Origin: Pampus argenteus
Lineage: Eukaryota > Chordata > Actinopteri > Scombriformes > Stromateidae
Assembly (NCBI GenBank): GCA_036937835.1
Contig: CM072876.1
Span: 19,032,001 to 19,096,000, forward strand
DNA: 64,000 nucleotides
Direction of reading: 5' to 3'
Part shown: positions 1-13,200 of the stretch, one piece after another
Layout of the letters: the number at the start of each line of letters is the position of its first letter
Numbering within the stretch: the stretch's first letter is position 1
Notes under the pieces: model-generated
The model's input: the letters and a program-made list of their open reading frames with translations, nothing else
Database searches by the model: none
Told to the model about the DNA's origin: nothing
Program-made: the position numbers and the translations under genes

Positions 1-162
1 ATCATTAGAAACTTGTTGATGGCAAACATGGTTTTGATTGAAAATATTGCTTGTTGTTTAAGAAAAACTGTAGTTGTCAGTTTTGGCCTGAGAGAAAGCT
101 ATTTTTACAAATGTTACAGTAAAAGCTGCAGGAAGCTCTCAGAAGTGAGTTTTGTGCTCCTA
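1..162 (+). repeat. Short monomer with 7-bp deletion
   Basis: The first unit reads ATCATTAGAAACTTG where the consensus has seven more bases (TCAGTTA) between GAAA and CTTG. The unit is therefore 162 bp. It is otherwise a typical short unit of the CTTGT type with GTGCTCC at its end. I saw this deletion only here. Confidence 0.85.
88..142. other. Nested dyad symmetry in the short monomer
   Basis: In the short unit CTGAGAG (88-94) is perfectly complementary to CTCTCAG (136-142), with 41 bases between. Nested inside, TTTTAC (103-108) pairs with GTAAAA (119-124) around a 10-base loop, and AGC/GCT flank that stem after a 3-base bulge. The pattern is in the consensus and so recurs in most short units of both arms. 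Whether it forms a cruciform in DNA or a stem in RNA is not known. Confidence 0.75.
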
Positions 163-1909
163 ATCATTAGAAATCAGTTACTTGTTGATGGCAAACATGG
201 TTTTGATTGAAAATATTGCTCCTTGTTTTAATAAAAACTGTAGTTGTCAGTTTTGGCCTTCTCTCGCAGAGATAAAGCTATTTTTACAAATGTTACAGTA
301 AAAGCTGCAGGAAGCTCTCAGAAGTGAGTTTTGTGCTCCTAATCATTAGAAATCAGTTACTTGTTGATGGCAAACATGGTTTTGATTGAAAATATTGCTC
401 CTTGTTTAAGAAAAACTGTAGTTGTCAGTTTTGGCCTTCTCTCGCAGAGAGAAAGCTATTTTTACAAATGTTACAGTAACAGCTGCAGGAAGCTCTCAGA
501 AGTGAGTTTTGTGCTCCTAATCATTAGAAATCAGTTACTTGTTGATGGCAAACATGGTTTTGATTGAAAATATTGCTTGTTGTTTAAGAAAAACTGTAGT
601 TGTCAGTTTTGGCCTGAGAGAAAGCTAGTTTTACAAATGTTACAGTAAAAGCTGCAGGAAGCTCTCAGAAGTGAGTTTTGTGCTCCTAATCATTAGAAAT
701 CAGTTACTTGTTGATGGCAAACATGGTTTTGATTGAAAATATTGCTCCTTGTTTAAGAAAAACTGTAGTTGTCAGTTTTGGCCTTCTCTCACAGAGAGAA
801 AGCTATTTTTACAAATGTTACAGTAAAAGCTGCAGGAAGCTCTCAGAAGTGAGTTTTTTGGTCCAAATCATTAGAAATCAGTTACTTGTTGATGGCAAAC
901 ATGGTTTTGATTGAAAATATTGCTCCTTGTTTAAGAAAACTGTAGTTGTCAGTTTGGGCCTGAGAGAAAGCTATTTTTACAAATGTTACAGTAAAAGCTG
1001 CAGGAAGCTCTCAGAAGTGAGTTTTGTGCTCCTAATCATTAGAAATCAGTTACTTGTTGATGGCAAACATGGTTTTGATTGAAAATATTGCTCCTTGTTT
1101 AAGAAAAACTGTAGTTGTCAGTTTTGGCCTGAGAGAAAGCTATTTTTACAAATGTTACAGTAAAAGCTGCAGGAAGCTCTCAGAAGTGAGTTTTGTGCTC
1201 CTAATCATTAGAAATCAGTTACTTGATGATAGCACACATGGTTTTGATTGAAAATATTGCTCCTTGTTTTAGAAAAACTGTAGTTGTCAGTTTTGGCCTT
1301 CTCTCGCAGAGAGAAAGCTATTTATTACAAATGTTACAGTAAAATCTGCAGGAAGCTCTCAGAAGTGAGTTTTGTGCTCCTTATCATTAGAAATCAGTTA
1401 CTTGTTGATGGCAAACATGGTTTTGATTTAAAATATTGCTTGTTGTTTAAGAAAAACTGTAGTTGTCAGTTTTGACCTTCTCTCGCTTAGAGAAAGCTAT
1501 TTTTACAAATGTTACAGTAAAAGCTGCAGGAAGCTCTCAGAAGTGAGTTTTTTGGTCCTAATCATTAGAAATCAGTTACTTGTTGATGGCAAACATGGTT
1601 TTGATTGAAAATATTGCTCCGTGTTTAAGAAAAACTGTAGTTGTCAGTTTTGGCCTTCTCTCGCAGAGAGAAAGCTATTTTTTTACAAATGTTACAGTAA
1701 CAGCTGCAGGAAGCTCTCAGAAGTGAGTTTTGTGCTCCTAATCATTAAAAATCAGTTACTTGTTGATGGCAAACATGGTTTTGATTGAAAATATTGCTTG
1801 TTGTTTAAGAAAAACTGTAGTTGTCAGTTTTGGCCTGAGAGAAAGCTATTTTTACAAATGTTACAGTAACAGCTGCAGGAAGCTCTCAGAAGTGAGTTTT
1901 GCGCTCCTA

Positions 1910-2078
1910 ATCATTAGAAATCAGTTACTTGTTGATGGCAAACATGGTTTTGATTGAAAATATTGCTTGTTGTTTAAGAAAAACTGTAGTTGTCAGTTTT
2001 GGCCTGAGAGAAAGCTATTTTTACAAATGTTACAGTAAAAGCTGCAGGAAGCTCTCAGAAGTGAGTTTTGTGCTCCTA
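1910..2078 (+). repeat. Representative short (S) monomer, 169 bp
   Basis: A clean example of the short unit. It carries GGCCTGAGAGAAAGC in the middle where the long unit has nine extra bases. It contains one CTGCAG and no CpG apart from a private GTGCTC to GCGCTC change in the unit before it. The distance to the next ATCATTAG (2079) is exactly 169 bp. Confidence 0.95.
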
Positions 2079-2256
2079 ATCATTAGAAATCAGTTACTTG
2101 TTGATGGCAAACATTGTTTTGATTGAAAATATTGCTCCTTGTTTAAGAAAAACTGTATTTGTCAGTTTTGGCCTTCTCTCGCAGAGAGAAAGCTATTTTT
2201 ACAAATGTTACAGTAACAGCTGCAGGAAGCTCTCAGAAGTGAGTTTTGTGCTCCTA
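2079..2256 (+). repeat. Representative long (L) monomer, 178 bp
   Basis: The long form carries TTCTCTC at 2174-2180, GCA at 2181-2183 and GAGAGAA at 2184-2190, a perfect 7-bp inverted repeat with a 3-nt loop. The next ATCATTAG begins at 2257, giving 178 bp. Other long units vary the loop and right arm: TCACAGAG, TCGTAGAG, TCGCTGAGAG, TCGCTTAGAG and, on the right arm's - strand, TCGATGAGAG. Confidence 0.95.
2174..2190. other. Local hairpin of the long monomer
   Basis: TTCTCTC-GCA-GAGAGAA is a perfect 7-bp stem. The same element recurs in every long unit on both arms; on the right arm the + strand shows TTCTCTC...GAGAGAAGG. Its loop holds the only CpG found in most long units, and TCTCACAG and TCTCGTAG versions are common. 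Confidence 0.85.
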
Positions 2257-5200
2257 ATCATTAGAAATCAGTTACTTGTTGATGGCAAACATGGTTTTGA
2301 TTGAAAATATTGCTTGTTGTTTAAGAAAAACTGTAGTTGTCAGTTTTGGCCTGAGAGAAAGCTATTTTTACAAATGTTACAGTAAAAGCTGCAGGAAGCT
2401 CTCAGAAGTGAGTTTTGTGCTCCTTATCATTAGAAATCAGTTACTTGTTGATGGCAAACATGGTTTTGATTGAAAATATTGCTCCTTGCTTAAGAAAAAC
2501 TGTAGTTGTCAGTTTTGGCCTTCTCTCGCAGAGAGAAAGCTATTTTTACAAATGTTACAGTAACAGCTGCAGGAAGCTCTCAGAAGTGAGTTTTGTGCTC
2601 CTAATCATTAGAAATTAGTTACTTGTTGATGGCAAACATGGTTTTGATTGAAAATATTGCTTGTTGTTTAAGAAAAACTGTAGTTGTCAGTTTTGGCCTG
2701 AGAGAAAGCTATTTTTACAAATGTTACAGTAAAAGCTGCAGGAAGCTCTCAGAAGTGAGTTTTGTGCTCCTAATCATTAGAAATCAGTTACTTGTTGATG
2801 GCAAACATGGTTTTGATTGAAAATATTGCTCCTTGTTTAAGAAAAACTGTAGTTGTCAGTTTTGGCCTTCTCTCGTAGAGAGAAAGCTATTTTTACAAAT
2901 GTTACAGTAAAAGCTGCAGGAAGCTGTCAGAAGTGAGTTTTTTGGTCCTAATCATTAGAAATCAGTTACTTGTTGATGGCAAACATGGTTTTGATTGAAA
3001 ATATTGCTTGTTGTTTAAGAAAAACTGTAGTTGTCAGTTTTGGCCTGAGAGAAAGCTATTTTTACAAATGTTACAGTAAAAGCTGCAGGAAGCTCTCAGA
3101 AGTGAGTTTTGTGCTCCTAATCATTAGAAATCAGTTACTTGTTGATGGCAAACATGGTTTTGATTGAAAATATTGCTCCTTGTTTAAGAAAAACTGTAGT
3201 TGTTAGTTTTGGCCTTCTCTCACAGAGAGAAAGCTATTTTTTACAAATGTTACAGTAACAGCTGCAGGAAGCTCTCAGAAGTGAGTTTTGTGCTCCTAAT
3301 CATTAGAAATCAGTTACTTGTTGATGGCAAACATGGTTTTGATTGAAAATATTGCTTGTTGTTTAAGAAAAACTGTAGTTGTCAGTTTTGGCCTGAGAGA
3401 AAGCTAGTTTTACAAATGTTACAGTAAAAGCTGCAGGAAGCTCTCAGAAGTGAGTTTTGTGCTCCTAATCATTAGAAATCAGTTACTTGTTGATGGCAAA
3501 CATGGTTTTGATTGAAAATATTGCTCCTTGTTTAAGAAAAACTGTAGTTGTCAGTTTTGGCCTGAGAGAAAGCTATTTTTACAAATGTTACAGTAAAAGC
3601 TGCAGGAAGCTCTCAGAAGTGAGTTTTGTGCTCCTAATCATTAGAAATCAGTTACTTGTTGATGGCAAACATGGTTTTGATTGAAAATATTGCTCCTTGT
3701 TTAAGAAAAACTGTAGTTGTCAGTTTTGGCCTGAGAGAAAGCTATTTTAACAAATGTTACAGTAAAAGCTGCAGGAAGCTCTCAGAAGTGAGTTTTGTGC
3801 TCCTAATCATTAGAAATCAGTTACTTGATGATAGCACACATGGTTTTGATTGAAAATATTGCTTGTTATTTAAGAAAAACTGTAGTTGTCAGTTTTGGCC
3901 TGAGAGAAAGCTATTTTTTACAAATGTTACAGTAAAAACTGCAGGAAGCTCTCAGAAGTAAGTTTTGTGCTCCTAATCATTAGAAATCAGTTACTTGTTG
4001 ATGGCAAACATGGTTTTGATTGAAAATATTGCTTGTTGTTTAAGAAAAACTGTAGTTGTCAGTTTTGGCCTGAGAGAAAGCTATTTTTACAAATGTTACA
4101 GTAAAAGCTGCAGGAAGCTCTCAGAAGTGAGTTTTGTGCTGCTAATCATTAGAAATCAGTTACTTGTTGATGGCAAACATGGTTTTGATTGAAAATATTG
4201 CTCCTTGTTTAAGAAAAACTGTAGTTGTTAGTTTTGGCCTTCTCTCACAGAGAGAAAGCTATTTTTTACAAATGTTACAGTAACAGCTGCAGGAAGCTCT
4301 CAGAAGTGAGTTTTGTGCTCCTAATCATTAGAAATCAGTTACTTGTTGATGGCAAACATGGTTTTGATTGAAAATATTGCTTGTTGTTTAAGAAAAACTG
4401 TAGTTGTCAGTTTTGGCCTGAGAGAAAGCTAGTTTTACAAATGTTACAGTAAAAGCTGCAGGAAGCTCTCAGAAGTGAGTTTTGTGCTCCTAATCATTAG
4501 AAATCAGTTACTTGTTGATGGCAAACATGGTTTTGATTGAAAATATTGCTCCTTGTTTAAGAAAAACTGTAGTTGTCAGTTTTGGCCTTCTCTCACAGAG
4601 AGAAAGCTATTTTTTACAAATGTTACAGTAAAAGCTGGAGGAAGCTCTCAGAAGTGAGTTTTTTGGTCCAAATCATTAGAAATCAGTTACTTGTTGATGG
4701 CAAACATGGTTTTGATTGAAAATCTTGCTCCTTGTTTAAGAAAAACTGTAGTTGTCAGTTTGGGCCTGAGAGAAAGCTATTTTTACAAATGTTACAGTAA
4801 AAGCTGCAGGAAGCTCTCAGAAGTGAGTTTTGTGCTCCTAATCATTAGAAATCAGTTACTTGTTGATGGCAAACATGGTTTTGATTGAAAATATTGCTCC
4901 TTGTTTAAGAAAAACTGTAGTTGTCAGTTTTGGCCTTCTCTCGTAGAGAGAAAGCTATTTTTACAAATGTTACAGTAAAAGCTGCAGGAAGCTCTCAGAA
5001 GTGAGTTTTTTGGTCCTAATCATTAGAAATCAGTTACTTGTTGATGGCAAACATGGTTTTGATTGAAAATCTTGCTCCTTGTTTAAGAAAAACTGTAGTT
5101 GTCAGTTTTGACCTTCTTCTCGCTTAGAGAAAGCTATTTTACAAATGTTACAGTAAAAGCTGCAGGAAGCTCTCAGAAGTGAGTTTTTTGGTCCTAATCA

Positions 5201-6444
5201 TTAGAAATCAGTTACTTGTTGATGGCAAACATGGTTTTGATTGAAAATATTGCTCCTTGTTTAAGAAAAACTGTAGTTGTCAGTTTTGGCCTTCTCTCGC
5301 AGAGAGAAAGCTATTTTTACAAATGTTACAGTAACAGCTGCAGGAAGCTCTCAGAAGTGAGTTTTGTGCTCCTAATCATTAGAAATCAGTTACTTGTTGA
5401 TGGCAAACATGGTTTTGATTGAAAATATTGCTTGTTGTTTAAGAAAAACTGTAGTTGTCAGTTTTGGCCTGAGAGAAAGCTATTTTTACAAATGTTACAG
5501 TAAAAGCTGCAGGAAGCTCTCAGAAGTGAGTTTTGTGCTCCTAATCATTAGAAATCATTTACTTGTTGATGGCAAACATGGTTTTGATTGAAAATATTGC
5601 TTGTTGTTTAAGAAAAACTGTAGTTGTCAGTTTTGGCCTTCTCTCGTAGAGAGAAAGCTATTTTTACAAATGTTACAGTAACAGCTGCAGGAAGCTCTCA
5701 GAAGTGAGCTTTTTGGTCCTAATCATTAGAAATCAGTTACTTGTTGATGGCAAACATGGTTTTGATTGAAAATATTGCTTGTTGTTTAAGAAAAACTGTA
5801 GTTGTCAGTTTTGGCCTTCTCTCGCAGAGAGAAAGCTATTTTTTACAAATGTTACAGTAAAATCTGCAGGAAGCTCTCAGAAGTGAGTTTTTTGGTCCTA
5901 ATCATTAGAAATCAGTTACTTGTTGATGGCAAACATGGTTTTGATTGAAAATATTGCTCCTTGTTTAAGAAAAACTGTAGTTGTCAGTTTTGACCTTCTC
6001 TCGCTGAGAGAAAGCTATTTTTACAAATGTTACTTTAAAAGCTGCAGGAAGCTCTCAGAAGTGAGTTTTGTGCTCCTTATCATTAGAAATCAGTTACTTG
6101 TTGACGGCAAACATGGTTTTGATTTAAAATATTGCTTGTTGTTTAAGAAAAACTGTAGTTGTCAGTTTTGACCTTCTCTCGCTTAGAGAAAGCTATTTTT
6201 ACAAATGTTACAGTAAAAGCTGCAGGAAGCTCTCAGAAGTGAGTTTTTTGGTCCTAATCATTAGAAATCAGTTACTTGTTGATGGCAAACATGGTTTTGA
6301 TTGAAAATATTGCTCCGTGTTTATGAAAAACTGTAGTTGTCAGTTTTGGCCTTCTCTCGCAGAGAGAAAGCTATTTTTACAAATGTTACAGTAACAGCTG
6401 CAGGAAGCTCTCAGAAGTGAGTTTTGTGCTCCTAATCATTAGAA

Positions 6445-7832
6445 ATGAGTTACTTGTTGATGGCAAACATGGTTTTGATTGAAAATATTGCTTGTTGTTT
6501 TAGAAAAACTGTAGTTGTCAGTTTTGGCCTGAGAGAAAGCTATTTTTACAAATGTTACAGTAAAAGCTGCAGGAAGCTCTCAGAAGTGAGTTTTGTGCTC
6601 CTTATCATTAGAAATCAGTTACTTGTTGATGGCAAACATGGTTTTGATTGAAAATATTGCTCCTTGCTTAAGAAAAACTGTAGTTGTCAGTTTTGGCCTT
6701 CTCTCGCAGAGAGAAAGCTATTTTTACAAATGTTACAGTAACAGCTGCAGGAAGCTCTCAGAAGTGAGTTTTGTGCTCCTAATCATTAGAAATTAGTTAC
6801 CTGTTGATGGCAAACATGGTTTTGATTGAAAATATTGCTTGTTGTTTAAGAAAAACTGTAGTTGTCAGTTTTGGCCTGAGAGAAAGCTATTTTTACAAAT
6901 GTTACAGTAAAAGCTGCAGGAAGCTCTCAGAAGTGAGTTTTGTGCTCCTAATCATTAGAAATCAGTTACTTGTTGATGGCAAACATGGTTTTGATTGAAA
7001 ATATTGCTCCTTGTTTAAGAAAAACTGTAGTTGTCAGTTTTGACCTTCTTCTCGCTTAGAGAAAGCTATTTTACAAATGTTACAGTAAAAGCTGCAGGAA
7101 GCTCTCAGAAGTGAGTTTTGTGCTCCTAATCATTAGAAATGAGTTACTTGTTGATGGCAAACATGGTTTTGATTGAAAATATTGCTTGTTGTTTTAGAAA
7201 AACTGTAGTTGTCAGTTTTGGCCTGAGAGAAAGCTATTTTTACAAATGTTACAGTAAAAGCTGCAGGAAGCTCTCAGAAGTGAGTTTTGTGCTCCTTATC
7301 ATTAGAAATCAGTTACTTGTTGATGGCAAACATGGTTTTGATTGAAAATATTGCTCCTTGCTTAAGAAAAACTGTAGTTGTCAGTTTTGGCCTTCTCTCG
7401 CAGAGAGAAAGCTATTTTTACAAATGTTACAGTAACAGCTGCAGGAAGCTCTCAGAAGTGAGTTTTGTGCTCCTAATCATTAGAAATTAGTTACCTGTTG
7501 ATGGCAAACATGGTTTTGATTGAAAATATTGCTTGTTGTTTAAGAAAAACTGTAGTTGTCAGTTTTGGCCTGAGAGAAAGCTATTTTTACAAATGTTACA
7601 GTAAAAGCTGCAGGAAGCTCTCAGAAGTGAGTTTTGTGCTCCTAATCATTAGAAATCAGTTACTTGTTGATGGCAAACATGGTTTTGATTGAAAATATTG
7701 CTCCTTGTTTAAGAAAAACTGTAGTTGTCAGTTTTGACCTTCTTCTCGCTTAGAGAAAGCTATTTTACAAATGTTACAGTAAAAGCTGCAGGAAGCTCTC
7801 AGAAGTGAGTTTTGTGCTCCTAATCATTAGAA
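6445..7832 (+). repeat. Tandem duplication of a 694-bp tetramer
   Basis: Two adjacent four-unit blocks, 6445-7138 and 7139-7832. Both open with the private base in GAAATGAGTTAC and share the TGTTTTAGAAA, TTGCTTAAG and TTAGTTACCTG variants in the same order. Both end in a unit with CTTCTTCTCGCTTAG and the shortened TATTTTACAAA. Reading across both, I saw no clear difference. This indicates a recent duplication. Confidence 0.85.
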
Positions 7833-7841
7833 ATCAGTTAC

Positions 7842-10290
7842 TTGTTGATGGCAAACATGGTTTTGATTGAAAATATTGCTCCTTGTTTAAGAAAAACTGT
7901 AGTTGTCAGTTTTGGCCTTCTCTCACAGAGAGAAAGCTATTTTTACAAATGTTACAGTAAAAGCTGGAGGAAGCTCTCAGAAGTGAGTTTTTTGGTCCAA
8001 ATCATTAGAAATCAGTTACTTGTTGATGGCAAACATGGTTTTGATTGAAAATCTTGCTCCTTGTTTAAGAAAAACTGTAGTTGTCAGTTTGGGCCTGAGA
8101 GAAAGCTATTTTTACAAATGTTACAGTAAAAGCTGCAGGAAGCTCTCAGAAGTGAGTTTTGTGCTCCTAATCATTAGAAATCAGTTACTTGTTGATGGCA
8201 AACATGGTTTTGATTGAAAATATTGCTCCTTGTTTAAGAAAAACTGTAGTTGTCAGTTTTGGCCTGAGAGAAAGCTATTTTTACAAATGTTACAGTAAAA
8301 GCTGCAGGAAGCTCTCAGAAGTGAGTTTTGTGCTCCTAATCATTAGAAATCAGTTACTTGTTGATGGCAAACATGGTTTTGATTGAAAATATTGCTTGTT
8401 GTTTAAAAAAAAAAGGAGTTGTAAGTTTTGGCCTGAGAGAAAGCTATTTTTACAAATGTTACAGTAAAAGCTGCAGGAAGCTCTCAGAAGTGAGTTTTGT
8501 GCTCCTAATCATTAGAAATCAGTTACTTGATGATAGCACACATGGTTTTGATTGAAAATATTGCTCCTTGTTTTAGAAAAACTGTAGTTGTCAGTTCTGG
8601 CCTTCTCTCGCAGAGAGAAAGCTATTTTTTACAAATGTTACAGTAAAATCTGCAGGAAGCTCTCAGAAGTTAGTTTTTTGGTCCTAATCATTAGAAATCA
8701 GTTACTTGTTGATGGCAAACATGGTTTTGATTGAAAATATTGCTCCGTGTTTAAGAAAAACTGTAGTTGTCAGTTTTGGCCTTCTCTCGCAGAGAGAAAG
8801 CTATTTTTTACAAATGTTACAGTAACAGCTGTAGGAAGCTCTCAGAAGTGAGTTTTGTGCTCCTAATCATTAGAAATCAGTTACTTGTTGATGGCAAACA
8901 TGGTTTTGATTGAAAATATTGCTTGTTGTTTTAGAAAAACTGTAGTTGTCAGTTTTGGCCTGAGAGAAAGCTATTTTTACAAATGTTACAGTAAAAGCTG
9001 CAGGAAGCTCTCAGAAGTGAGTTTTGTGCTCCTTATCATTAGAAATCAGTTACTTGTTGATGGCAAACATGGTTTTGATTGAAAATATTGCTCCTTGCTT
9101 AAGAAAAACTGTAGTTGTCAGTTTTGGCCTTCTCTCGCAGAGAGAAAGCTATTTTTACAAATGTTACAGTAACAGCTGCAGGAAGCTCTCAGAAGTGAGT
9201 TTTGTGCTCCTAATCATTAGAAATTAGTTACCTGTTGATGGCAAACATGGTTTTGATTGAAAATATTGCTCCTTGTTTAAGAAAAACTGTAGTTGTCAGT
9301 TTTGGCCTTCTCTCGTAGAGAGAAAGCTATTTTTACAAATGTTACAGTAAAAGCTGCAGGAAGCTCTCAGAAGTGAGTTTTTTGGTCCTAATCATTAGAA
9401 ATCAGTTACTTGTTGATGGCAAACATGGTTTTGATTGAAAATATTGCTCCTTGTTTAAGAAAAACTGTAGTTGTCAGTTTTGACCTTCTTCTCGCTTAGA
9501 GAAAGCTATTTTACAAATGTTACAGTAAAAGCTGCAGGAAGCTCTCAGAAGTGAGTTTTTTGGTCCTAATCATTAGAAATCAGTTACTTGTTGATGGCAA
9601 ACATGGTTTTGATTGAAAATATTGCTCCTTGTTTAAGAAAAACTGTAGTTGTCAGTTTTGGCCTTCTCTCGCAGAGAGAAAGCTATTTTTACAAATGTTA
9701 CAGTAACAGCTGCAGGAAGCTCTCAGAAGTGAGTTTTGTGCTCCTAATCATTAGAAATTAGTTACCTGTTGATGGCAAACATGGTTTTGATTGAAAATAT
9801 TGCTTGTTGTTTAAGAAAAACTGTAGTTGTCAGTTTTGGCCTGAGAGAAAGCTATTTTTACAAATGTTACAGTAAAAGCTGCAGGAAGCTCTCAGAAGTG
9901 AGTTTTGTGCTCCTAATCATTAGAAATCAGTTACTTGTTGATGGCAAACATGGTTTTAATTGAAAATATTGCTCCTTGTTTAAGAAAAACTGTAGTTGTC
10001 AGTTTTGGCCTTCTCTCGTAGAGAGAAAGCTATTTTTACAAATGTTACAGTAAAAGCTGCAGGAAGCTCTCAGAAGTGAGTTTTTTGGTCCTAATCATTA
10101 GAAATCAGTTACTTGTTGATGGCAAACATGGTTTTGATTGAAAATCTTGCTCCTTGTTTAAGAAAAACTGTAGTTGTCAGTTTTGACCTTCTTCTCGCTT
10201 AGAGAAAGCTATTTTACAAATGTTACAGTAAAAGCTGCAGGAAGCTCTCAGAAGTGAGTTTTGTGCTCCTAATCATTAGAAATCAGTTAC
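7842..10290 (+). repeat. Higher-order block, 2449-bp offset to 10291
   Basis: The series starting at 7842 (unit with AGCTGGAGG, then the AATCTTGCTCC/TTTGGGCC unit, then a consensus short unit, then the 10-A unit, then the GATGATAGCACAC unit) is repeated in order from 10291, exactly 2449 bp on. After about 8.6 kb the offset rises to 2627 because the second copy has one extra long unit (about 11.1 kb). A similar series recurs from 13612 with an AGCTTGAGG change. Confidence 0.8.
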
Positions 10291-13200
10291 TTGTTGATGG
10301 CAAACATGGTTTTGATTGAAAATATTGCTCCTTGTTTAAGAAAAACTGTAGTTGTCAGTTTTGGCCTTCTCTCACAGAGAGAAAGCTATTTTTACAAATG
10401 TTACAGTAAAAGCTGGAGGAAGCTCTCAGAAGTGAGTTTTTTGGTCCAAATCATTAGAAATCAGTTACTTGTTGATGGCAAACATGGTTTTGATTGAAAA
10501 TCTTGCTCCTTGTTTAAGAAAAACTGTAGTTGTCAGTTTGGGCCTGAGAGAAAGCTATTTTTACAAATGTTACAGTAAAAGCTGCAGGAAGCTCTCAGAA
10601 GTGAGTTTTGTGCTCCTAATCATTAGAAATCAGTTACTTGTTGATGGCAAACATGGTTTTGATTGAAAATATTGCTCCTTGTTTAAGAAAAACTGTAGTT
10701 GTCAGTTTTGGCCTGAGAGAAAGCTATTTTTACAAATGTTACAGTAAAAGCTGCAGGAAGCTCTCAGAAGTGAGTTTTGTGCTCCTAATCATTAGAAATC
10801 AGTTACTTGTTGATAGCAAACATGGTTTTGATTGAAAATATTGCTTGTTGTTTAAAAAAAAAAGGAGTTGTAAGTTTTGGCCTGAGAGAAAGCTATTTTT
10901 ACAAATGTTACAGTAAAAGCTGCAGGAAGCTCTCAGAAGTGAGTTTTGTGCTCCTAATCATTAGAAATCAGTTACTTGATGATAGCACACATGGTTTTGA
11001 TTGAAAATATTGCTCCTTGTTTTAGAAAAACTGTAGTTGTCAGTTTTGGCCTTCTCTCGCAGACAGAAAGCTATTTTTTACAAATGTTACAGTAAAATCT
11101 GCAGGAAGCTCTCAGAAGTGAGTTTTTTGGTCCTAATCATTAGAAATCAGTTACTTGTTGATGGCAAACATGGTTTTGATTTAAAATATTGCTTGTTGTT
11201 TAAGAAAAACTGTAGTTGTCAGTTTTGACCTTCTCTCGCTTAGAGAAAGCTATTTTTACAAATGTTACAGTAAAAGCTGCAGGAAGCTCTCAGAAGTGAG
11301 TTTTTTGGTCCTAATCATTAGAAATCAGTTACTTGTTGATGGCAAACATGGTTTTGATTGAAAATATTGCTCCGTGTTTAAGAAAAACTGTAGTTGTCAG
11401 TTTTGGCCTTCTCTCGCAGAGAGAAAGCTATTTTTTACAAATGTTACAGTAACAGCTGCAGGAAGCTCTCAGAAGTGAGTTTTGTGCTCCTAATCATTAG
11501 AAATCAGTTACTTGTTGATGGCAAACATGGTTTTGATTGAAAATATTGCTTGTTGTTTTAGAAAAACTGTAGTTGTCAGTTTTGGCCTGAGAGAAAGCTA
11601 TTTTTACAAATGTTACAGTAAAAGCTGCAGGAAGCTCTCAGAAGTGAGTTTTGTGCTCCTTATCATTAGAAATCAGTTACTTGTTGATGGCAAACATGGT
11701 TTTGATTGAAAATATTGCTCCTTGCTTAAGAAAAACTGTAGTTGTCAGTTTTGGCCTTCTCTCGCAGAGAGAAAGCTATTTTTACAAATGTTACAGTAAC
11801 AGCTGCAGGAAGCTCTCAGAAGTGAGTTTTGTGCTCCTAATCATTAGAAATTAGTTACCTGTTGATGGCAAACATGGTTTTGATTGAAAATATTGCTTGT
11901 TGTTTAAGAAAAACTGTAGTTGTCAGTTTTGGCCTGAGAGAAAGCTATTTTTACAAATGTTACAGTAAAAGCTGCAGGAAGCTCTCAGAAGTGAGTTTTG
12001 TGCTCCTAATCATTAGAAATCAGTTACTTGTTGATGGCAAACATGGTTTTGATTGAAAATATTGCTCCTTGTTTAAGAAAAACTGTAGTTGTCAGTTTTG
12101 GCCTTCTCTCGTAGAGAGAAAGCTATTTTTACAAATGTTACAGTAAAAGCTGCAGGAAGCTCTCAGAAGTGAGTTTTTTGGTCCTAATCATTAGAAATCA
12201 GTTACTTGTTGATGGCAAACATGGTTTTGATTGAAAATATTGCTCCTTGTTTAAGAAAAACTGTAGTTGTCAGTTTTGACCTTCTTCTCGCTTAGAGAAA
12301 GCTATTTTACAAATGTTACAGTAAAAGCTGCAGGAAGCTCTCAGAAGTGAGTTTTTTGGTCCTAATCATTAGAAATCAGTTACTTGTTGATGGCAAACAT
12401 GGTTTTGATTGAAAATATTGCTTGTTGTTTAAGAAAAACTGTAGTTGTCAGTTTTGGCCTGAGAGAAAGCTATTTTTACAAATGTTACAGTAAAAGCTGC
12501 AGGAAGCTCTCAGAAGTGAGTTTTGTGCTCCTAATCATTAGAAATCAGTTACTTGTTGATGGCAAACATGGTTTTGATTGAAAATATTGCTCCTTGTTTA
12601 AGAAAAACTGTAGTTGTCAGTTTTGGCCTTCTCTCGTAGAGAGAAAGCTATTTTTACAAATGTTACAGTAAAAGCTGCAGGAAGCTCTCAGAAGTGAGTT
12701 TTTTGGTCCTAATCATTAGAAATCAGTTACTTGTTGATGGCAAACATGGTTTTGATTGAAAATATTGCTCCTTGTTTAAGAAAAACTGTAGTTGTCAGTT
12801 TTGACCTTCTTCTCGCTTAGAGAAAGCTATTTTACAAATGTTACAGTAAAAGCTGCAGGAAGCTCTCAGAAGTGAGTTTTTTGGTCCTAATCATTAGAAA
12901 TCAGTTACTTGTTGATGGCAAACATGGTTTTGATTGAAAATATTGCTCCTTGTTTAAGAAAAACTGTAGTTGTCAGTTTTGGCCTTCTCTCGCAGAGAGA
13001 AAGCAATTTTTACAAATGTTACAGTAACAGCTGCAGGAAGCTCTCAGAAGTGAGTTTTGTGCTCCTAATCATTAGAAATCAGTTACTTGTTGATGGCAAA
13101 CATGGTTTTGATTGAAAATATTGCTTGTTGTTTAAGAAAAACTGTAGTTGTCAGTTTTGGCCTGAGAGAAAGCTATTTTTACAAATGTTACAGTAAAAGC

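Noticed and set aside
13..210. Protein-coding genes of about 65-68 codons (and 121-127-codon fusions) in each monomer
   Set aside because: They follow the satellite consensus, cross unit borders, often start at TTG, and are interrupted by stops or frameshifts in many copies on both arms. No promoter, intron or unique flanks are seen.
2174..2210. Rho-independent terminator (hairpin then T run)
   Set aside because: The 7-bp stem is followed by GCTATTTTT, but it recurs in each long unit of a eukaryotic-type satellite with no transcription unit; the likeness is incidental.
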